From contig JAUYLR010000068.1 of NCBI GenBank assembly GCA_030698935.1, forward strand, positions 1 through 6,390: 6,390 bases of DNA, written 5' to 3'. The translations under genes and the position numbers were made by a program. This DNA comes from a bacterium. Its GTDB lineage: Bacteria; Patescibacteriota; Minisyncoccia; Phycocordibacterales; UBA2100. The notes below the pieces were generated by a model. That model saw only the letters and a program-made list of their open reading frames with translations, was not told where the DNA came from and did no database searches. This document shows, one piece after another, positions 4,446 through 6,390 of this stretch (positions within the stretch are counted from its first letter, which is position 1; the number at the start of each line of letters is the position of its first letter).

Positions 4446-4451
4446 ATTGTA
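4446..4451 (-). promoter_or_regulatory. -10 element of the thermonuclease gene, leaderless start
   Basis: TACAAT on the minus strand (5/6 to TATAAT) ends 7 nt before the ATG at 4438, so transcription would begin at or next to the start codon. No good -35 is seen at 17 nt. The call rests on the hexamer and spacing only. Confidence 0.35.
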
Positions 4452-4481
4452 TCCGATTTGCCGATGGGGTAGGATGTGCCT

Positions 4482-4925
4482 ATGGACATCAATATCGGCA
4501 TTCTCAAACGGGCCGACTCTGCGTCATTGCGCGACATACAAGGACTTTTGGCGCAGGTGCGCAATGGCTCGGAAAAAGACACCGCTACAATGTCAGAGTT
4601 GCGCGATGTATTAAAGGATAAAAACACGCTCATTATCGTCGCGAAGGACGATGCGCGAATCGTGGGAATGGCCATGCTTTGCGTCACCGTTCGCATCGGC
4701 AGACGGACGGGGCAAGTGGAAGACGTGGTGGTTGATGACAGCTATCGCGGGAAAGGGCTTGGGAAGGAGTTAATGTATAAGCTCATTGAGCTGGCGCGCA
4801 GGAAAAAGCTCAAGGCGATTTACCTGACGAGCCGCCCCGCCCGCGTCGCGGCGAACGCTCTCTATCAGAAAATTGGTTTTGAGAAGAAAGAAACAAATGC
4901 GTATTGTTTGAAGTTGAGTTTGTAG
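4482..4925 (+). CDS. GNAT-family N-acetyltransferase
   Basis: This is a 147-aa acyltransferase that moves an acetyl group from acetyl-CoA to an amine; the substrate cannot be read from the sequence. The fold order is visible: helices at about 13-45 (SLRDIQGLLAQVR), strand β2-β3 NTLIIVAKDDARIVGMAMLCV (48-68), and motif A VEDVVVDDSYRGKGLGKELMYKLIELA (79-105). Motif A contains the pyrophosphate-binding R89-G-K-G-L-G94. Motif B is NALYQKIGFEKKE (125-137). The ATG at 4482 is preceded by GGGGTAGGA with good spacing; a GTG six bases upstream (4476) is the alternative. It is divergent from the thermonuclease with 43 nt between starts, so the two control regions must overlap. Its length is typical of single-domain GNAT proteins. 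Confidence 0.9.
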   Translation: MDINIGILKRADSASLRDIQGLLAQVRNGSEKDTATMSELRDVLKDKNTLIIVAKDDARIVGMAMLCVTVRIGRRTGQVEDVVVDDSYRGKGLGKELMYKLIELARRKKLKAIYLTSRPARVAANALYQKIGFEKKETNAYCLKLSL

Positions 4926-4948
4926 ACACTGGATTATGTGAGCGTTGT

Positions 4949-4971
4949 TATGCACACCCACGGGGTGCATA
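4949..4971. promoter_or_regulatory. Inverted repeat between GNAT gene and doxX
   Basis: A perfect 7-bp inverted repeat TATGCAC / GTGCATA flanks a 9-nt centre, 45 nt upstream of the DoxX start. There is no strong T-run, so it is not a classical terminator. A possible -10 GATAAT at 4987-4992 downstream makes an operator possible. Low certainty. Confidence 0.4.
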
Positions 4972-5015
4972 TGCCGTATTTTGGTAGATAATTAGCCCAA
5001 GAGTGGCACTCGCTT

Positions 5016-5582
5016 ATGGCACAGTATTTTACCGAAGAATCTTCAATATCTCATTTTCTATACTCAAGTAAAAAGAGCGCGCTCTTGTGGCTTGTGGTTC
5101 GGGTGTACCTCGGATACGAGTGGTTCGTAGCCGGATGGGACAAAATCAATAATCCCGCGTGGGTGGGGGATTCCGCCGGCGCCGCGATTACGGGTTTTGT
5201 AAAAGGGGCGCTGGCGAAAACGGCGGAATTTTGCCAGCCTGCGCCCGCGGCCTGTCACCCCGATGTGCAGGGGTGGTACGCGGCGTTTCTCCAAAACGTA
5301 GTTCTGCCGAATTCAACACAGTGGTCGTTTATGATTGCATGGGGGGAAGTTATTGTGGGCGTCGCGTTAATCCTCGGCCTCTTCGTCGGGCTTGCCGCAC
5401 TTGGGGGCTCACTCATGAATTTGAATTTCCTCTTGGCGGGAACTGTTTCCGTCAATCCTATAATGCTTACACTCGGCGTGTTCCTTGTTTTGGCGTGGCG
5501 TGTTGCCGGCTATTGGGGCTTGGACCGGTTTGTGCTCCCGTTAGTTTCAAGGCGCGTCAGTTCGCAAAATTTCCGTAATTAG
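5016..5582 (+). CDS. DoxX/DoxD-family integral membrane protein
   Basis: This is a 188-aa membrane protein of the DoxX-like superfamily, related to the small subunit of archaeal thiosulfate:quinone oxidoreductase. The bacterial members are mostly of unknown function and have been linked to redox and thiol stress. The signature RVYLGYEWFVAGWDKINNPAWVGDSAGAAITGFVKGA lies at 29-65, and GWYAAFLQNVVLPN at 86-99 matches the family's amphipathic segment. Predicted membrane segments are about 22-40, 104-123, 125-143 and 148-167, the last including AWRVAGYWGLDRFVLP. Two Cys (73 and 80) in the loop FCQPAPAACHPD could form a disulfide. The ATG follows a gap of 90 nt without a clear Shine-Dalgarno sequence. 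The stop is 13 nt before thrC, so the two may be cotranscribed. Confidence 0.88.
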   Translation: MAQYFTEESSISHFLYSSKKSALLWLVVRVYLGYEWFVAGWDKINNPAWVGDSAGAAITGFVKGALAKTAEFCQPAPAACHPDVQGWYAAFLQNVVLPNSTQWSFMIAWGEVIVGVALILGLFVGLAALGGSLMNLNFLLAGTVSVNPIMLTLGVFLVLAWRVAGYWGLDRFVLPLVSRRVSSQNFRN

Positions 5583-5595
5583 ATAGACTTGCCCC

Positions 5596-6390
5596 ATGCG
5601 ATATATATCAACCCGCGGGAAATCAAAGCCGCGGGAATTTAAAGAGATTTTACTGGAGGGCCTTGCCCCTGACGGCGGGCTCTACGTGCCCGAAGAATAC
5701 CCGAAGTTTACGGACGCAGAACTTACTGCTCTACGGGGCCTGCCTGCCGCGCCTGCCCGCGCTTCGCACGCAGGCGGGCTGGGCGCAGCGCAGGCAGGCA
5801 AGGGATACCATGACGTCGCTTTGGCGGTCTTGCGGAGATTCATCACCGACATTTCGGAGGAAGATTTGAAAAAGATTATCGCGCGAACGTATACAAAAGA
5901 AGTATTCGGTACGCCGGAAATCACGCCCATAAAAAGATTGGAGGACGGCCTCGCGCTTCTGCAACTTTCAAATGGCCCGACTTTGGCATTCAAAGATGTT
6001 CCGCTTCAACTGCTCGGCAACCTTATGGAATATGTGCTCGCCGAAAAGGCGAGCGGACTCAACATTCTCGGCGCGACATCGGGCGATACCGGCTCGGCAG
6101 CCGCCTATGCGCTCAAGGGGAGAAAGGGAATCCGGCTTTTTATGCTCTCGCCATACGGGCGCATGAGCCGTTTCCAGCAGAAGCAAATGTATACGCTCAA
6201 TGAAAAGAACATCTTCAATATTGTGGTTAACGGCACATTTGATGATTGCCAGACAATCGTGAAAGAAGCGAATGCGGACGCGGATTTCAAAAAGAAATAC
6301 AAGCTGGGGGCGGTTAACTCCATTAACTGGGGCCGTATTTCAGCCCAGATTGTTTACTATTTTTATTCGTATCTGCAATTGACCAAGAGT
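5596..6390 (+). CDS. thrC: Threonine synthase (3' end outside window)
   Basis: This PLP enzyme converts O-phosphohomoserine to threonine. The window holds 265 codons of an expected ~450 or more, open to the edge. The N-terminus MRYISTRGKS and the block ILLEGLAPDGGLYVPEEYPK are typical. SNGPTLAFKDVPLQ carries the PLP-binding Lys (K133). LNILGATSGDTGSAAAYALKG (from about 155) is the phosphate-binding loop region, and FNIVVNGTFDDCQTIVKE and LGAVNSINWGRISAQIVYYF follow as in the family. The oddity is residues 49-68 (LPAAPARASH...AAQAG), a 20-residue insert encoded by a palindromic element between LTALRG and KGYHDVALAVL, where related enzymes run on directly. It probably sits in a surface loop of the N-terminal domain. 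The start is 13 nt after doxX with no Shine-Dalgarno sequence visible. Confidence 0.95.
   Translation, partial: MRYISTRGKSKPREFKEILLEGLAPDGGLYVPEEYPKFTDAELTALRGLPAAPARASHAGGLGAAQAGKGYHDVALAVLRRFITDISEEDLKKIIARTYTKEVFGTPEITPIKRLEDGLALLQLSNGPTLAFKDVPLQLLGNLMEYVLAEKASGLNILGATSGDTGSAAAYALKGRKGIRLFMLSPYGRMSRFQQKQMYTLNEKNIFNIVVNGTFDDCQTIVKEANADADFKKKYKLGAVNSINWGRISAQIVYYFYSYLQLTKS
5739..5798 (+). repeat. In-frame palindromic coding insert in thrC (copy 2)
   Basis: Outer arms CCTGCCTGC (5739-5747) and GCAGGCAGG (5790-5798) are the same as in the thermonuclease copy. The first 17 nt GGCCTGCCTGCCGCGCC (from 5737) are identical. This copy is longer (60 nt, 20 codons) and has an imperfect inner inverted repeat around GCCCGC/GCGGGC. 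It is read in the same frame relative to the repeat, giving LPAAP...AAQAG. Confidence 0.8.

Noticed and set aside
4439..4696. 86-residue N-terminal extension of the thermonuclease open frame
   Set aside because: It overlaps the well-supported GNAT gene antisense. The hydrophobic export segment begins right after the ATG at 4438, and a -10 element lies at 4446-4451.
5230..5285. GC-rich stretch in doxX (CQPAPAACHPD) as a third copy of the palindromic element
   Set aside because: It lacks the CCTGCCTGC/GCAGGCAGG arms and the LPAAP...AAQAG reading. The segment can be an ordinary family loop.
1..6390. tRNA, rRNA, insertion sequence or toxin-antitoxin module
   Set aside because: I saw no tRNA cloverleaf, rRNA segment, transposase or paired small ORFs of that kind. 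The 124-aa gene has no partner gene next to it.

Overview
This 6.4 kb window is bacterial, gene-dense and largely housekeeping. I infer a member of the Candidate Phyla Radiation (Patescibacteria, Parcubacteria-like). The reasons are an IF3 with a Lys/Pro-rich C-terminal extension, short and divergent L35 and L20 proteins, a DoxX/β-CASP/SLOG gene mix typical of these genomes, and few Shine-Dalgarno sequences. This is an inference from style, not a proof. The genetic code looks standard: TAA, TAG and TGA all terminate genes here.

Layout: (i) 3-587 (+) is the C-terminal part of a β-CASP metallo-β-lactamase-fold ribonuclease, broken by an in-frame TAA at 189-191. (ii) 619-1305 (+) is a LOG/SLOG-type Rossmann protein with its promoter inside the annotatable 5' end. 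It converges on the ribosomal cluster across a perfect bidirectional terminator. (iii) 2831-1392 (-) is infC, rpmI (L35; only 59 codons and easily missed) and rplT (L20). (iv) 3422-3048 (-) is an unrecognised 124-aa protein with its own consensus promoter, strong ribosome binding site and terminator. (v) 4438-3581 (-) is a membrane-anchored or exported thermonuclease with a C-terminal excalibur domain. (vi) 4482-4925 (+) is a GNAT acetyltransferase divergent from the nuclease. (vii) 5016-5582 (+) is a DoxX-family membrane protein, followed by (viii) thrC (threonine synthase) from 5596 off the right edge.

Two observations stand out. First, infC and rpmI are each preceded by a homologous leader RNA of 117-118 nt. 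Each is closed by a 12-bp stem that covaries between the copies (A-U versus G-C) and whose 3' arm abuts the AUG. Each leader has its own candidate promoter. This looks like a duplicated L20-type autoregulatory leader, one per transcription unit. Second, thrC and the thermonuclease, which are unrelated genes on opposite strands, each carry an in-frame GC-rich palindromic insert. Both inserts begin with the same 17 nt and encode LPAAP...AAQAG, so they look like copies of a protein-coding palindromic repeat. Two different 7-bp-period tandem arrays, five units each, flank rplT.

The genes do not form one pathway. The common themes are translation (infC-rpmI-rplT), RNA and DNA turnover (β-CASP RNase, secreted nuclease) and general metabolism (thrC, DoxX, GNAT, SLOG).
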